This document shows, piece by piece, positions 63,240 to 64,000 of a stretch of 64,000 bases of DNA; the first letter of the stretch is position 1, and each line of letters opens with the position of its first letter. Source of the stretch: Shewanella khirikhana (lineage in GTDB: Bacteria; Pseudomonadota; Gammaproteobacteria; Enterobacterales; Shewanellaceae); NCBI RefSeq assembly GCF_003957745.1, contig NZ_CP020373.1, positions 1,426,001-1,490,000 of the forward strand, written 5' to 3'. Made by a program: the position numbers and the translations under genes. The notes below the pieces were generated by a model that was not told where the DNA came from, searched no databases, and saw nothing but the letters and a program-made list of their open reading frames with translations.

Positions 63240-63309
63240 AAAATTCACATGCTCGCTTTACACTGGTCAGAGGTAATAAATGAGCATTCTCATTATTAAA
63301 ATGTTATAT
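63240..63309 (+). other. Putative attI region
   Basis: The first cassette begins at GTTATAT (63303-63309), the same 7-mer that ends the attC at 63697-63703, so the crossover point is placed there. The AT-rich sequence just before it, on the intI side, is the expected attI; its exact limits cannot be read. The rest of 63031-63239 is AT-rich with no gene. Confidence 0.65.
63279..63291. repeat. Inverted repeat, right arm, next to attI
   Basis: AATGAGCATTCTC, reverse complement of 63177-63189; it ends 11 bp before the attI core. Confidence 0.85.
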
Positions 63310-63328
63310 GCCGAGGAGTAACGATTCG

Positions 63329-63619
63329 ATGTCAGGTTACAAATTTGCAGGTTACGATTTTTGTGGTGGTTATGATGATGGGAGTACCATATTTATATTT
63401 GTTGACCCAGAAGATGAATCAAAAGGGTTTACTTTATCTTTGAGGGATCACGAAGGATTTGATGATCATGATGAGCTACTATACGAAGATGAAGGTCAAA
63501 TTCCAGAAGAGTTAAAAAGTTTAGTTTTATCAGAACTTAATCAAGCATTAGCTGAGAATAAAGATGACAATGAGGTGTGTAAAACTGTTAGTCGTTGCAT
63601 TACAGCTATTGGCATATAA
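63329..63619 (+). CDS. Integron cassette 1: acidic protein of unknown function
   Basis: A 96-aa protein starting MSGYKFAGYDFCGGYDD, with GAGGAG 10 bases upstream; an ATG seven codons earlier overlaps the cassette boundary and has no site. It is strongly acidic (many Asp/Glu: VDPEDESKG, DDHDELLYEDEG) with no signal peptide or TM. AT-rich codons differ sharply from the core genes, as usual for cassettes. Its stop codon lies inside the attC. No family is recognised; small acidic cassette proteins include antitoxins and DNA mimics, but nothing specific points there. Confidence 0.8.
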   Translation: MSGYKFAGYDFCGGYDDGSTIFIFVDPEDESKGFTLSLRDHEGFDDHDELLYEDEGQIPEELKSLVLSELNQALAENKDDNEVCKTVSRCITAIGI

Positions 63620-63703
63620 CAAGTTGCTCAAGTTTACTCCGCCAGCCGAGGCTGGCTCCGTGGGACTGGCGCGTCGCGCCAGCCTCTTAACAAAGCGTTA
63701 TAT
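63614..63703 (+). other. attC recombination site of cassette 1
   Basis: The outer arms are exact complements: ATATAAC (63614-63620) and GTTATAT (63697-63703). The inner boxes TTGCTCAAG and CTTAACAA pair with an extra base, as the extrahelical bases of attC do. The middle is palindromic: GAGGCTGGC...GCCAGCCTC, with further GCCAGCC/GGCTGGC and CTGGCGCG/CGCGCCAG stems. About 90 nt. Confidence 0.88.
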
Positions 63704-63730
63704 GAGCAGTTCATACATGGAGGCCGGACT

Positions 63731-64000
63731 CTGAACAGATTTAGGGATCACCTGAGGTACTTTCTAATAAGTTACTTCTCAAAACATATCTGCCCAGATC
63801 GTTTCTCGCTCACCTCCGACGAGGCCAAAAAGAATGACTTCTATGAAGTCAGAATCTACATTCCTGATGCAACAAATGAAGAAATAAAGAAAATCCCCAA
63901 GAAAAACAGAGGGGCGTTAAGAGTAAAATTTGAGTTTCTGCCAAATAAAAATGCAGCGCGTTGGGGCGGAATTCTTGCTGGTAGAAAGAAATCTAGAGAA
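63731..64000 (+). CDS. Integron cassette 2 ORF (5' part)
   Basis: A frame open to the window end (90 codons), beginning near NRFRDHLRYFLISYFSK. No ATG, GTG or TTG lies at its start; the best initiation point is CTG 63731, exactly 7 bases after a perfect GGAGG (63719-63723). An ATG overlapping that site stops after five codons. It is basic and AT-rich with no recognised domain. The C-terminus is outside the window. Confidence 0.55.
   Translation, partial: MNRFRDHLRYFLISYFSKHICPDRFSLTSDEAKKNDFYEVRIYIPDATNEEIKKIPKKNRGALRVKFEFLPNKNAARWGGILAGRKKSRE

Overview
The window looks like a piece of a gammaproteobacterial chromosome of the genus Shewanella. The evidence is the napEDABC nitrate reductase operon, the astC-astA-astD-DUF1338 order, the ycbZ-like/fabA/rmf and uvrY-uvrC-pgsA-glyW-cysT-leuZ synteny, a DUF3466 protein, ZapC and a CLCA_X protein. 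The base composition is fairly GC-rich for that genus, which points to an S. amazonensis-like species; the species call is inference. Almost all of 1-61.5 kb is dense core genome. The last 2.5 kb is an integron.

Layout: 1-5.9 kb is an envelope transport module (DUF1302 beta-barrel, DUF1329, YCF48 propeller, MMPL/RND transporter). 6.2-15.7 kb holds the giant NAD-glutamate dehydrogenase, pyrD, zapC, a PspB-like protein, a CLCA_X protein with an HExxH motif, an SDR and a DsrE-like protein. 15.8-16.7 kb is a minus-strand initiator tRNA-fMet array: three intact copies, one copy with a rebuilt anticodon arm and two older remnants, all behind one strong promoter. 16.9-26.0 kb: rlmKL, a glutaredoxin-like protein, uup, a DUF3466 protein, rmf, fabA and a Lon-like protease. 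26.2-30.7 kb: two identical tRNA-Ser(UGA) units, uvrY-uvrC-pgsA and tRNA-Gly/Cys/Leu. 30.9-35 kb: a PAP2-like membrane protein, an HU-family protein, an L,D-transpeptidase, a MepK-like protein and rplY. 35.2-47 kb: tamAB, an isoaspartyl peptidase, a CBS protein and hrpA. 47.2-51.3 kb: napEDABC behind an FNR-like site. 51.5-56.8 kb: arginine succinyltransferase genes with an Lrp/AsnC regulator. 56.9-61.5 kb: a LysR regulator divergent from hutH and a long-form (eukaryote-like) urocanase.

61.9-64 kb is the most unusual part. An integron integrase gene (minus strand) keeps its whole reading frame but carries two in-frame insertions (69 nt and net 15 nt), each with a stop codon. Its LexA (SOS) box is intact. 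On the other side of it lie a putative attI, one complete AT-rich cassette (96-aa acidic unknown protein plus a recognisable attC) and the start of a second cassette whose ORF seems to begin at CTG behind a perfect Shine-Dalgarno.

Functionally, the nap operon gives anaerobic nitrate respiration. The ast and hut clusters feed arginine and histidine nitrogen and carbon to glutamate, which the large glutamate dehydrogenase can oxidise to 2-oxoglutarate. Several blocks concern the envelope: TamAB, LdtD/MepK, the RND module and the PspB-like protein.
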